Below, piece by piece: positions 35,701 to 49,400 of a stretch of DNA of 64,000 nucleotides. The DNA is taken from the NCBI GenBank assembly GCA_013397695.1, contig VYZI01000127.1, positions 1,099,093 to 1,163,092 on the forward strand, given 5' to 3'. The notes beneath the pieces were generated by a model, which worked only from the letters and a program-made list of their open reading frames with translations, did not search any database and had not been told where the DNA came from. Positions within the stretch are counted from its first letter, which is position 1, and the number at the start of each line of letters is the position of its first letter. Both the position numbers and the translations under genes were made by a program. Source of the stretch: Centropus unirufus (Eukaryota > Chordata > Aves > Cuculiformes > Centropidae).

Positions 35701-38700
35701 TGCGTTTCTATTGTAGCAAGCGTCACAACCTAGGGTGAGATGAGCTCAAATGCCTTTAGATTTCTACTTGTTGTTGACCTTCATAGGTCCATCCTGACTC
35801 AAATCAGCTGAAAGAATCATGGGAATATCAGCTCTGCAATCAGGAAGCAGGACAAGAAAACCATTGAAACTCCTTCTGGGGGAGAAATTGAAAATAAGAG
35901 GGAGAGAGACAGACTCACAAACACACAAAAGAAGGTACAAGAGGAGCCTTTTTTGCCAGACCGTGCAGTTATTGGCTGTGAGCTAATAACTCACACAGTG
36001 CTACCATGCCACTGTGAGTTGCAGTCCTGCCATGGACTGGTAGATTTAGGAACATGCCAAACTAGAGAGGATTTGGTCTGGATACCTTCAGAGACCACCA
36101 ATGGGATTTTGAAAGAAATTGGTATGATTTATCAGTTAACCTTACTTCATATGATCGGCTGTATGTACTCAACACAGTTTGAAGTCTAATGTTACACAGG
36201 AGGTGCTATTTTCTGAGGGAAATTGAAATATTAAATTTAAAAGTAATTCCCAAAGCCACTTTTTTCAAGTGTTTTGCCATATTTCTTCGTAAATTTTCTT
36301 CATTTTGCCAGGTTCTGTTTCATAACATTGCATACAAAATTTTTCACCTCCCATCCACGATTCCTGAAAGTACACAGTAACAGCAGCACATTTGTTCTTA
36401 TATTTTGTGCAATCACAGATTGTGGTAAGGGCTTCCAATTTTTATTTAGTGAATCAGTGGATTTTTTTGAATGAGTGACACTCTGTAAAGAACATAAGTT
36501 GATAAATGATAGGTCATTATGTTTCAAATTATTATCATTCACTTTTGTATGAATTTTCAGATTTTTTGCATCGCTCATTTAAAATATGTAGATTATAACC
36601 TTGTGGACCTTGATGGATTGTATTTTGCAAATATGTATTTAGGAAGGTTTTGATTATCATATGCATTGCATATATTTGCATGCAATTTACATAATGCAAT
36701 CTAACTGCCTATCTTGCAGCCGTTATCATGGGGAGCCTTTACTTTGAAGATTCTTGACACGGTTGGCATGTACAGCTCTTTGTAAATCTATCTGCTCCTT
36801 TCACGCAGGAAAGATTTTACCATTCTCAAGAGTGGACAATGGTGCATATCTTGGTAAATGAGAAACCATACATATATTCTCCAAGGCAACAGCTGATTTT
36901 TCAGAAATGTGTACACATGCTTTCACCCCAGACTGTCAAGAGGATTGAATCCTTGCTCTGCATATTTAAAATTCACAACATGAGGCATCATGAAAGTGCA
37001 ACATCTTTTCCAAATGAAAGCACATGTGTAGGGAGGATGGGAGTATCCAATTTTAAACAAACACACAGGAAGCTTTAATCTTAAGACTGTGCTTCATATA
37101 AGGTGCTCCTGGGCTCTGTTATGTGCAGCCAAATCCAAGATTTTTAACATCTTACTAATACAGTCACATCTGAAAAATAGAAGGGTTTATCTTTGCTTCT
37201 CTGTACCAGTTCCTGGGGATTCTTTTTAATCCCCTTGCTGCTGCTACGCTGCAAATAATGTGCAAGAAGGCTTCACTGAAGAATGAATATGGATCCTCAG
37301 TGGCAGTTTCTGCCACAGAGAGCTCAACTGTTGTCCCTTTTCTGAGAGGCTAGTTGGAAAGAAATATTCTTGTTAAGATTTCTATCTTGTCTGAAAGTCT
37401 TAAAGACTGAGGTCTTTGCTGTGCAAACATGTAAAGACATCCTACCTCTGCTCCAGCCAACTGCAAATTACGTCTCAGGGCCAGATCTGAAGGACTGGAA
37501 AGACAGATACCATGTGGAGGGTAAATGGACTAGAAATACACTAAAAGTTACCAGTATATATTCAGGAAATACAACAGGTAAATACATGGCCCTTTCTGCT
37601 CCATGCCACTCCAGCAGAGCTGGTTGGCTGCTTTGTTGTGCTTCCCAAAGGATTCCTCAACCACAAGCAGAAAAGGAAGTTTTATCTTCTTATGTGATTC
37701 CCTCAAGCATCCCTTGCTATAACTATCTCATACATTAACGCTTAAGAGAAATACACACAGGGAGTTTATAGTCCTTTTCCAATGGAAATCAAATTTCAGT
37801 ATGCAGATCTAAAGCAGACATCTTACATCTTCCATATATGTTGATATTAATGCTTTGCATATGACATATTTCTATACCCATACAAAGTTTCTGAAATGCT
37901 ATTTCCACCCTCATGCTTGAAAACCGAACCTTTTCACACATATTTATGCAGGAACTGCTCATTTCTTTGATAGCCCTCCAATGAAACTATATCTGGAGAG
38001 GAACTGGTAGCTATAGGTAAGAGCATGCTATCCATTCCATAAAAATGTATAGTAATGTGTGCTTCAAAAGAAGAGATTGAATAAAATGGAAAACAAAGGT
38101 GAAATATGATGACACTTGTGATAAAATCACAGAACTTGTGAATCTATTAATAAAAATTAACACATTTTTGTAGAATATTTCCATAAACAGCTATTTCTAC
38201 CATTTTTAAAAAATTTATTATATCTGCCATTCTTTCTTTCTGCTTTCTGTGGATCCTTGAATATTCAGATTACTATGATTTTTTATGAATAATTTACACT
38301 CAAATATTCATAAACTTTGCTTTTGAAATTACATATTGATATGGAAACTATCCAATTCATACTATTATAGAGAGCCTCTTAAGCACCTAAACATTTCCAG
38401 TAAGAGAATCAAGTAATATTTTATGGCTTTTGTAGAATAAAGAAGGTGAAATCATTAGACTTCCATAACCTACTAACACAGCATTGCATTTTGTCTACAA
38501 TGGACAGCTCATGAACTATTGTCTGAAAAGTAAACAAACTTTTCAGGAACAGTTAGTGAACATTAAAATAGGTATAATGCCTTGAATACTTTTTTAATAA
38601 TCCACTTTGTTCAGGCAGAGCTATTATACTTGACTCAAAGCAACTGTTATAGAACACTTTGAAGGTGTATAAAAGTAGTATTGATTTTCGCTTCTGCACT

Positions 38701-39990
38701 CATTGCTATCTGAAAGGCATAAATGTTTATTCATGTAGCTACACTGATATAAAATAAGAAATCCAAGATCATCTGCCTCTCTAAAGAAAACTTAGCTCAA
38801 CATCACCCAGCTACCCTTTTTACCTTAGAAGCATCTGCCTTATCACACAGCACTACAGTTGCATAGTAGTAGCCTTTCAGGCATTTAATGTCTGGCATCC
38901 AATACGTATTAGGTCAAAATATGCCAAGAATATAGCTGGAAAGGATGAGGTATCATGCTCAGATGAACCACTAAAATACACCACCATGTTTAAATGTCTT
39001 ATTAAAGAATAGATTGTAAGTTTACTACTCACATTGTCCAAGTTTTCCTCCTTCTAGATATCATGCCGACAGCACTGAGAAACCTAGGATGGCAGATACT
39101 CCCTATGTTAAGGAAAAAGTCCACTCAGGCTCCTGCTAGTGTTCAGCAACAGAATGGTATTACACTGCATCTCACAATAACCTTATTTTGTGGCATGAGG
39201 AGCATGGAAAAACCATAGCCAGGTGCATACTTTGAAATAAAGAGTTTGTGTACAGCGATATCTGCCTGTCAGTTTGGCTATCTGAGAATTAGAGATAGGA
39301 CCTATTGAATGTTTTCCCTATTAAAAATATATTAATATGCAGACTTATCCAAGTGTTTGAGAGAACAACATAAGTGAAGATTTTCTAAAGTTGTAAGTTA
39401 TGCTAATCAGAAAGCTTTATTGAAGATCTTACAAAAAAAATATAGAACTCACTAATCTGTTATAAATGTTACCAAAAATTGTGAACAGATGTACATTTAG
39501 AAAAAGGCTACAATGATTTGCCAAAATCTTGCTCAAACTACATGCATTCTTGTAAGTACTTGAAACATGCATAAAATCACAGGAGTAAAATAGTTCTATA
39601 TACTTGTTGTATAGTTGAGCAAACCTGTAACTAAGTAGATGTACCATTGAATAAACTACTGTCATTTTTTTAGACTAAATAAGAATACAAAACTACCAGA
39701 AAATCACAAATGATCAATTCTTCAAATGTTCTAAATTATTGAATTACCAAATTAATTCACAATATAATGAGATTAATTTCAAAATGGAGGAAACAAATAA
39801 TGATTCTTTGTTAATTCCATGCTGGATATAGAGAAAGCTGTTTTTCTTCTAGATCCTAAGCTACACTTGAATTAGAAGACTTCTTCCAGGCAATTGGTAG
39901 GGGTATCTTTTCTGGTATCAGAATTTTTCCTGATTTTCCTGCCAAGAAAGAATGAGGGCTTTTTCTGACATAAAGGTTATGCTTTTGCCC
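32765..39990. other. unique-looking AT-rich intron sequence
   Basis: No gene or interspersed repeat is recognised. A dense group of TGCAT-containing palindromes occurs at 36659-36685 (see findings). Confidence 0.5.
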
Positions 39991-39997
39991 TTTATAC

Positions 39998-40050
39998 AGT
40001 CATGGAATAATTTAGGTTGTAAGGATACCTTAAAGATCTTATTATTCAGC
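39998..40050 (-). mobile_element. short CR1 3' tail fragment, minus strand
   Basis: The plus strand reads CAGTCATGGAATAATTTAGG, TTGTAAGGATACC and TTAAAGATCTTATT. This is the reverse complement of the last bases of a CR1 element (tail, then the GGTTGGA...AAGATC block). Only about 50 bases are recognisable. Confidence 0.5.
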
Positions 40051-40837
40051 AAGCTATATGGCCCATTCAATCTTCCTTCAATTAATTTGACTCATTCCTC
40101 TCATTGCCTCTGGGTCACCAGAGAAAGTACAAATCATGTAACTAAGGAGACAACAAATCTGCCACTACAACTTTACACTTTAATTTAGGAAGCCAAAATT
40201 CTTTTATATTTTTATTAATCTATTGACCCTAGAGCAATCAAGTATTCCTAAGAACAGGTTTTAGTAATTAGTGATTATTTCACAACATACTAATGGAAAA
40301 CTGAAGCTTTTTAAAATAGAATGTCATTTTATTCTGCTTTTGCACGAGAATACTATCAGCAAAGAGTGTGTAAGCAGCCTTCCATGACACAGTGAAAAAG
40401 AACAATTTTTTCATTTTCCATTCCTGAATTTAGCCAGAGAAGAGGGATAGGTACAGACTCACACAAACCAGAAAATTGCCACTTTGCTTTATGCAGTAGC
40501 AGGAGATATACAAAAAAATATGAAAGGCACTGTGCAGAAACTTCACTTGAGTAAAATTGCTGTGTTTATGCACAAGGAAAAGCAGAACCGTAAAAGTCAA
40601 ATAACATCAACTAAAGCCCACTGTCCTGGTATAGCAGGGGCCAGGGGCTGGGGAGCCAGGAACTGAGAGGAAGCCTAGATGAGATGGGGGAGACCCACAG
40701 GTCGTGGCCCCATTCAACCAAGAGTTGAGGTCAATGCACAAAGTATGTGATAGCATTAATTGAAGAGCAAACTGAAGGTACAGTAGAAGTTTCCCTTCTG
40801 TTTTCAGCTTTTTTAGTGATTTTTACAGTCTTAAAGT

Positions 40838-40957
40838 GAAATAGGAAACATTGCTTTAACATTGCTTGAAATGTTGAAATTGAATTGTTAAAATGAAATG
40901 TTGAAATTGAAATTCTTTGAAATTATTAAATTCCTTGAAATAGGAAACATTGCTTTA
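40838..40957 (+). repeat. local direct repeats (99- and 27-base spacing)
   Basis: The 21-base word starting GAAATAGGAAACATTGCTTT occurs at 40838 and again at 40937. Between them the 17-base word GAAATGTTGAAATTGAA occurs at 40868 and 40895. The nested spacing suggests successive local duplications. Confidence 0.9.
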
Positions 40958-43900
40958 AACATCAATGTTTCTGTTTTGCAAATAAAATTGTTATACTTAC
41001 CACAGACATACAATACATGTGCATACAGGAGAGAGAATGAAAACAAACCAGACTAATTCCCATTTCCTGTTGATGAGAAAGAAAAGGAAATTCAAAGCCA
41101 TGGAGAAGACGACTAGCTCTCAGCATTCTTATTTTCTTTTATTTTATGGATGAATTATATGTGAAAGGTTGAGAATTCATCTCAAAGAAAGCAAGTCTTC
41201 CTTTATCACTAAAATCTGAAAGCAATTTTTTAAATCTATGTTTGCACAATTATTTCTGGAGAAGTACTGAAAATGAAAAATACCTTCTTGTATTCAAAAC
41301 TAACAAAACCTACAGTGGAAAAAAATAAAAGGAAAATAGCTTTTTCTGTAAAATACTGTTGTGGGGCAAATATAAGAACAGTAGGCAAATCTTTGAATTG
41401 TTTGGATACAAGGAGTGTTGCTCACAAAAAGATTGAAGAGATGATGTAAGAGAAGTTGAGGAAGTGGACAGAGGCAGAAAATGAGCTTTATAGATTTTCT
41501 TTATTAAGACCTGCAAGCTGTAAGAAAGGGAAGATTGCATAGTTGGTACTACCTCAGGAAAAACCTGGGCATAGTGCTTTGAGCTGCTTCCTGCTGTCTT
41601 AGAAAGGAAAATGTTTTGAGTTTTCCAGGGTGCCTTTTACTTTCCACTCATGGCCAAATGTGCTTAGTCCTCTACCATCCTCTCCAATTGATTCCTGTTG
41701 CATTAAAACTCCTTATTTCCCATCACTGAGAACTAAAGCATAAAAAGACTTAATGTACCGACACAAAAGGCATGGATATGGAGGACAGTAGCCTGGGACT
41801 AAAGGCACCAGCTTTTATACATGGAGCAAATGACTTATCCTTAGTGAATACCATGAATTGATTCTGAATCCTCTAACTGCAGTCTGTTAACACTTACTTA
41901 CCTGAGGGATACAACAAAAAATTAGTGAGATTGTTCAGCATCAGTAAATATTGGTGAGTTAGAAAAAGGAAGGAATATGAGGATAATATCGAGGTCACAT
42001 TCATCATAAGTCATCGCATTTTTGAAAGGTGCTTAGAGGTAGGATACTCAAGTGTTGAGAAACAAGATGAATGTGAAGATATTTTGTGAGTGTTTAAGTT
42101 AGAAGTGTATAAATATATAAATACAGATATATAAATACATTGGCAATACTGTAATTTGTGACATGACAATTAATGAGAAGGTGTAGAAGAGAGGGAAAGC
42201 AGTACACTACTAGAAGACAGTCAATGCTGTTTGAATTCAAATAGTTCATAATCTGTCCAATAGGTATTAACCCTATTTCCAGTTATAAGGTAGGAAAAAT
42301 ATTAAAACCAATGCTCCATTTGACAAGATTTAGGAAACAATGCTGATGGAAAGAATAAGGGAAAAAACACATTTTTTTAGTATCGTTATGAAAAGGAGCA
42401 CTATGTTTTTACTTTAAGTGGAGTAAAACTATTAAGCAAATCATTCCTTATTCACAACCAGACTATCTTAATAATTAGATAAAAATAGTTGTATATTTTT
42501 AAAAATTGTGCAGAGAACTTTACTCTGCAGTAATTACTGAGAGACGGAGGTGATGGGAGAGCTGTGCAGACATGAAACCTACATCTCAGCTATGCTGTAA
42601 ACACAGACATAAGCCAAAGGGGAATTCACATGAAAAGGGATGAACTCTATTTGCCAATCAGTTTTGATCCTGTGACACTTGCCCAGTAAGTCTCTCATGC
42701 TGTGCTACAGGGGCACTTACTGTCTCCTGTACACTGACTCCTGCTCTGGACAACTAGTTCTTTGTTACTCCATACTCTTTCCCATTTTCTCATCTGTTAT
42801 CTGCCCAGTTATTCCTCCCTTCTGCCCTGCATGACCACCTCCCTTTCACACTGTCTAGCTAATGAGACTTTATTTGATGAAAAGCTCTGGCTATTGCAAT
42901 GGTTTCAATGACAGCTAAACATAAAATTCCTTAGCAGGAACATGAAGAAAAGGACATTTTTTATTAGCTACCATTTTCTGTGTGACAAGCTATCTCCATA
43001 GGCACAGCTAGCAATTGTACACTGAATAATAGGGCTTAATCCCTATTGAAATACGATGAAGTAGAAGGATGCGACATCAGTTAGAAAGAATTAGATGTAA
43101 AAGACTGGTATTGTGTTAATGGGAATGACATAGTTTTGGCAGAGGAAGAACAGAACTTTGCCGGGAAGACTGACTCAGTATGAGATCAATACAACAATGT
43201 TATTAACTTTCTTTCTGCCTTTGCATCAAATTCAACTGTACTACAAGAAGCATGAACTCCAGCAAACAGATTAATTTTACATTTCACAGTTGCTATTATT
43301 GCTGTTATAATAAATGCACATTTGCATTATGAATAACAATTTTTAAAAAGTAAATACATCTGTTATACAAAATACTTGTCAGGGAGACACTTGAGCTCTC
43401 TAGAAGGTAGCTTCTAGGACATCATAAAACTTTCACCAGAAACTCAGTTGACTTTGAAACTATATTTTTGCACAGACGATAGCTGGAACTATGTCATCAT
43501 GATAGAACTAAAATATCACTCCCAAAAAAAGACAGCCTTCTGTCATATTATAGTCATGTATAGATATTTTTTTGTGTGCCATGTAATTCTGCCAGCCAAG
43601 AAAACAGAAAGGTGAGAAAGGGTTTTGGGGAAAAAAAATGCAATTAGCAGACAACAAATGGTATTTGCTTGCCCAGTTTTTATTACCTTGGTGAGGAGGT
43701 CTCTACCTCAGGACTCAAAGTCCATAGGCATCAATGAATTACAGCTTAGGACTATGTTTTGTAGTATTCAACAAGAGGGAAGGCATGCCTTTGTTATGTG
43801 CCTGTCTGATCAATGGCCAGAAATAGCAAGGATTATTTCACAGGGATGGTTTGACAGGGAAGTTTCTGATGGGAATTGGTTTAATAAGATAACCTTTTAA

Positions 43901-46406
43901 AATGGTATATTCAGGAAATCCTTAGAGGAGGATATACCAGTGTTAATTTGACAGCCTTCTCTGTAGAAATGTCTTTTTCTTAAAAGAAAATAAAAATAAA
44001 AGTAATGAAGCTCAATAGGGAAAGATTTATTCCTCCCTTTTCTTTCTTTTTTTTTTAAATGAAATTCCAGAGTCTAATTAACGAGGTCTGATTTTCATCA
44101 TATTGAAATGCAAGCTCATTTAAAGCCCATTCAACAATAATGGAAACAGACACTGCTTCTCCTTTTCCCCCTCTGACACCACCTTTACCACCCAGTCTCA
44201 TCAATATAACCTGGCCAACATTAACCCACATCGGTCATTAGCTGCTTTGCAAAGAACTTATTATTTTATCTTTTATTAAAAGTAAAAAACAAAATCACGA
44301 AAAATTTTCCTTTTCCTTACTAAGGTGAAGAAAGCTACCTAACACACAACAGTAACTTCGTCAGTGTTTGTGCTAATGTGCAGATGCCCCATCCTTAGAC
44401 ATGCTGGTGTTTATCGTTGACTCTTCACATTTTATTCAAGTAGATCATCCTTTTACACTACCAATAGCCAAAACAGTTCATGAGCACAGGCTATAAAACT
44501 GCAAGACATGTTTACAGATTAAAAGGCATTACAATATATAATATGTTCAGAGACTTTTTAGTGTCTTTGTGGTTTACATATTTCATTCTTTGAAACCTTC
44601 TTTGGAATCATAAGAGCTAAACAATTATTTTATGCTAAATGGAAATGAAGATTTTTATACAGTTGCATGCCTTCAGGAACAAGAACTGAATAAAAATAAA
44701 AAATAATCATAAATCACCAAAATAAGGCTGCTCTGCTCCAGTGTCAAGGACAGAGAAGCATTCTTACTAGGCTAAGTGCTAAATTATTCTGTTATGGAGG
44801 AAAATAAAAGGAGATAGGAATACTATTAGTGATTGGGCTTACTCTTCAAAACGCTAGGACTCTCTCACTGCTGCATGACAGAAATTTTATACTGAAAAAT
44901 TGTTATTAATTTTGAACTTCACATTTAGATAGAAATACACCCAGAATTCTCTCACTCCCCCATCTTGACATGGACTTGTCTGAATCTTATGCCACCCTAA
45001 ATGATCCCACTCAGTGTATTTTTATACTTCAATTTATTTACATGTAAAACAAATTTGAATCTTTCTTTTTTTTGCTGCCTAACAATTTACATACTTGAAA
45101 TTATTTGCCTATGCTTCATTTCTACATTTGATTTCTTTCTCTTATAGCAACAGATATATTTGCAATGTCCGTCAATACTTATTAGATGCCCATGTACCTC
45201 CTTATCATTTCTCTTGAGACAGATTTGAACAACACCTAGTTTAGTGATTTTAAACTCATTATTTTTTATCTTTATTCATGAGTTTACTTCCTTCCTGTTA
45301 TTTATTTTTTCTCATTGTAATTGTATAAGCCACTTCATTTTCTCTCAACACACCAGCTATCTCATTCTATATGTTTTGTAATTTGCTTTCTTGTCACATT
45401 ATTCTTGTTTGGCTTAGTGTCATATCCTTTCACTTGGCAGGAAACAAGAATGCTCAAATAGCCAGGCTGAACAAATTATATTCTTCATTATGCACAACAC
45501 CTTATTGATATGCATTTCTTATATACATTTTGAAATAATTGGTCTGGTTATTTATACTGCAATATCCTAGGAGAAAAATCCTCTCTGGAATTTCAGCATT
45601 AAATTTGAAATAATGCAATTCAGAAGCAGCACTTCTAACACATATTTGATTTAATCTTCAGGCATACGAGTACTTGAGGGGACGGTAATCCCGAGTATAC
45701 AACAGCTGTAGGAGCATTTCATTCTTTAAGTAAATAGTTTTGTAAATACTTCCTTGGCCTAACAATTTTTTATTGCTATTTCTGTATATGGTTTTGTATA
45801 TATTTAAATACATATTTCTATGCACCTGTATTTAATTAAAAAAAAAAAGTTTTTACTTACTTATTGTAGTCATTTCTTTCCAAATACCCCCCTTCCTCCC
45901 CCACCTACACAGAGATCTCACTACTCAGCTTGGCTCCGCTCCTGTTAGGTTGCCCAATACCTGCCTTGGACTAGGCAAGAGAAGTTGCCAAGCATCAATT
46001 AGTGCCAGCACACTACTATACAGAGTAAGCACCCACCCATCTTAAGTCCGACTGAAATTATCAAGCTTTAATCACAGCAAAGTTCTTGTGACTACACACT
46101 TCAAAGAGCTTCCTGTCTGCAGCTCCTAACAGTTTCACCGAGTCACAGGTATTATTATTAGGATTAAGAATCAAGCTTTACTTAACACTTTGTTTTTCAT
46201 TGTGGCTCTCATTTCAGACACTTCTCTACTAAAGGTCAAGATCATTTTCTTCAGTTCATTTTCTTTCTGAATCAGCAAATGGTAAACTTCACAACTTAAA
46301 TGAAAAATCTGGTAGACTATCCAGATAAGGAAATTGAACAAAAATTAGTAAATAAACCAACTAATCCATCCAGACTTAACATGAAAAAACCCTTCTAGAC
46401 CGGCCA

Positions 46407-46448
46407 GAAGAATAAATATTGCTTGATTGAAGAATAAATATTGCTTGA
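46407..46448 (+). repeat. 22-base tandem duplication
   Basis: The word GAAGAATAAATATTGCTTGA is present at 46407-46426 and again at 46429-46448, with TT between, giving two copies with a 22-base period and no mismatch over 20 bases. Confidence 0.93.
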
Positions 46449-49400
46449 ATTATCTCATACTTTTTAATCCCACTGTTAACAGCTTCCACCAAATACTTTT
46501 GCCTAGCTGGCACGTCCCAAACGTTTATAACTTGGGCTGATCTCTCTGCTTATTACTAAAATTGCCTGTTACTTCCTAGGGTAAGATTTTGTTTACAGTA
46601 ATTTCTAACTTGGAAAAACGTATGGATGGATGGAAATACTGTTTGCCTGCTGTTCACCTCATGTTGTCTTTTTTTTGTGTATACTTTTAAATGTCATCTA
46701 GAACAATTTTGTAATTTCTACTAGGATGACTGCTGAAAAAGGTAGTTTTGCCTCTGCAGAAATTCTCTGATGACCTTCTACTGAAAAGCTCTTGCAAACT
46801 CTATCTTGAAAGTTGTGAGAAAGGATGATACTTTTGTTAAGACACTTGGCTGAATATTCGCCTGTATTTGATGCTCGTGAGGTCTCTCAGGTGGAGAGGG
46901 TCCAGAGGAGGGCTCTTGTCCAATCCTCTGCTGAAATCCTCTGCTCTATTGACTTTTATTACAATTGAATGCATTTCAGCACTTTTGCAAATCACATTTT
47001 AAGGCCTCAAAGCCTGACCAGGCTTTAAAATCTTACTCTAAATGATGGAGATATAGTTGTTTTTTTTAAGAAACTTTATCATAAATGGTATTCAACTGTT
47101 TTAAGCAACAGAATCTCCCACCTTGTCCTGTTGTGTGGAGGATTATCTCGTACTGTTGTCCTGTTTTTTTCGCTATATCAGTGATATTTCACTATTCCCT
47201 AAGGCAGAGTTATTCCAAACAGGATTTGCCACCTGACACAGCCTTGCTTGTACCCACAGGAGGTCTGGAGCATGTTCTGAATAAGGCAGTTTCTCATGAA
47301 GTTAAGTTAATTAAATAGTGCTTCATTGCATTCTTAACTTCCGAGTGATTTACTTCATAACTTAAGGCATAAACTTTTGAAGCAGTTCTCTCTGTGTGCA
47401 TCTGTGTGTGTGTGAACGTGCACATCATGCATGTCCTCTCCTTTTAGTTATTTCTATTCTTTTTAAGAAAGCATTTCCCAGCAACCCCTTGCAATAGAAT
47501 ATAATAAGCTGTACGTTATCTCCTCTTGTGAAATCATATCAGGAAAGAAATAAATTAAGAATTTGAACAAAGCTTTTTGATTCATTAACCTTTCTATTTC
47601 TGCACAGTTAAATTTCAGATCCTTTTCATGCTTTCATTATTTTTACAATGATAAGTAAGTGGCCTCATAACAAGAAACCAGGCCAATCATATGCAGGCCA
47701 GCATAAATAAGTATATGAATTTCAATATGTAGATTTTGTCCCATATTCCATGGGGAATCCATTTGGTCTGTAAATAAAATCATTTGGTGAACAACATGAG
47801 TTTTGACAGTTCAGACAATAAATGGAAAGCTCATGTACTCTAAAACTGTCTATCACAACATAATAATAATCTCATTTATTTGCTCAAGTTTTTGCATGAA
47901 TGATATGCCTCCAGAGGTCCTGGCAGGTACACTTGGGGAAATGTGTAGGTAGTATTTAATCCTTACCTTGCTGGATAGCTTTTACCTGCTGGCACCGAGG
48001 AGCAGATGTTGGGTTTCGTTTTGCTTTGTTTTTATTATTCACTGAGTAGGCAGATTCCTCTATGCTAGCATTATTAACCAAATATTCTTACGTATAAGTG
48101 CATTAATTTGACCTTGCCTAAATGTTGTTATATATTACCTCCTGGTATTCTTTCCAGTCTTGAACACATTGCCTGACTACAGTCATATGTCCCCCATGGG
48201 AAGACAGCTCTAACCTTAATACAAGTTCTTTTGATGCCTAGTAATGTCCTCTATGGTTCGTATCACTGAAATAAAATCCCTCATCTGCCATAATGAGGCG
48301 AATGTTTATTGCTCTTTTTATCTAAGGACATCTACTATCTCAGCTCTAATAATCTCTTTTATTTCTTTACTGATACCATGAGATGCCCTCAAAACATTCA
48401 ACACTAAGATTTGGGAGAAAAGTTCAGTGGTGCCATGAATGAGAAGAAAGAATTGGCTTGGACTATACCAGGAAAACGAAATAGGAAAACAGTACCATGC
48501 AGAGGAAAAATGCCGGTCTTAAGGTACAAAGCTCAGGAGAATTAATTTCATGTTCTGAGTTAGACATCAAAATTGTCAAAGAAGCATAACATTTTTTTTT
48601 CCTGAAAATCTACTTAGTTTAGCAAAATGTTGGTTCTAATTATGCATGAAAGAAATATAGCAGAAAGTATTGCTTAGAGTATAGCAATTAGGAGCAGTGT
48701 CACGTTTTATTTGTTTTCTGCTTTTGACCTCCTCTTCATTTGTGAAATTTGATTCTCACTAAAAAATTACACCACCATATCCTTCAAAGTGCAGTTAAGG
48801 AATGAAAAAGAAACAGCATTTCAATCCTTTACGTAGGTTATGGTCTCTTTTATGAAATTGTAGTTGATAATGCGATAGGGGCCTATCTCATTCAGATCAA
48901 ATCTGACTACCATAGATGATAATGAGCAGATTCTTCTTTTTAATAGGATACGTGCCTTGAAATGGTCCATAGGAATTTTGCTTTCAAATTTTTCTATACA
49001 GCATCTGCTGATGCCTTATCACCGTTTTCTGCTGCTTTATGTCCTTAATGGGTATTTTTTTATTAATAAAATATTTGCTTTAGTAAATTACTGCAAGATA
49101 CATAGTATGCTTAGTCTGGTAAATATGTATGATAATTTTGCATACTCACACAAAATAATTAGTAAATAGCAATGTCCAGAAATATTTTTCCATCTCTCTG
49201 CTACAGGCTGTTTCATGATAGTGTTGCTATGTACTTCCACCTCCTCAGCACAAAGTTAAAGCTGCTGGCCTTGACTCATAGTAAAATTGTGAGAATAAAA
49301 TAAAATTCCAGCTGCTTTCATCCATACAGGGATATTTAAAGAAGGGATCCAACAGGAAATTACAGCTGATAAATAAACACCTTTGATAAGCTTCTTATGG

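Noticed and set aside
43625..43900. 91-codon open frame on the plus strand
   Set aside because: No similarity to known families and no promoter or splice context; taken as chance.
46860..46945. GGTCCAGAGGAGGGC word resembling a CR1 block
   Set aside because: The sequence on both sides does not follow CR1 order, so the match is probably chance.
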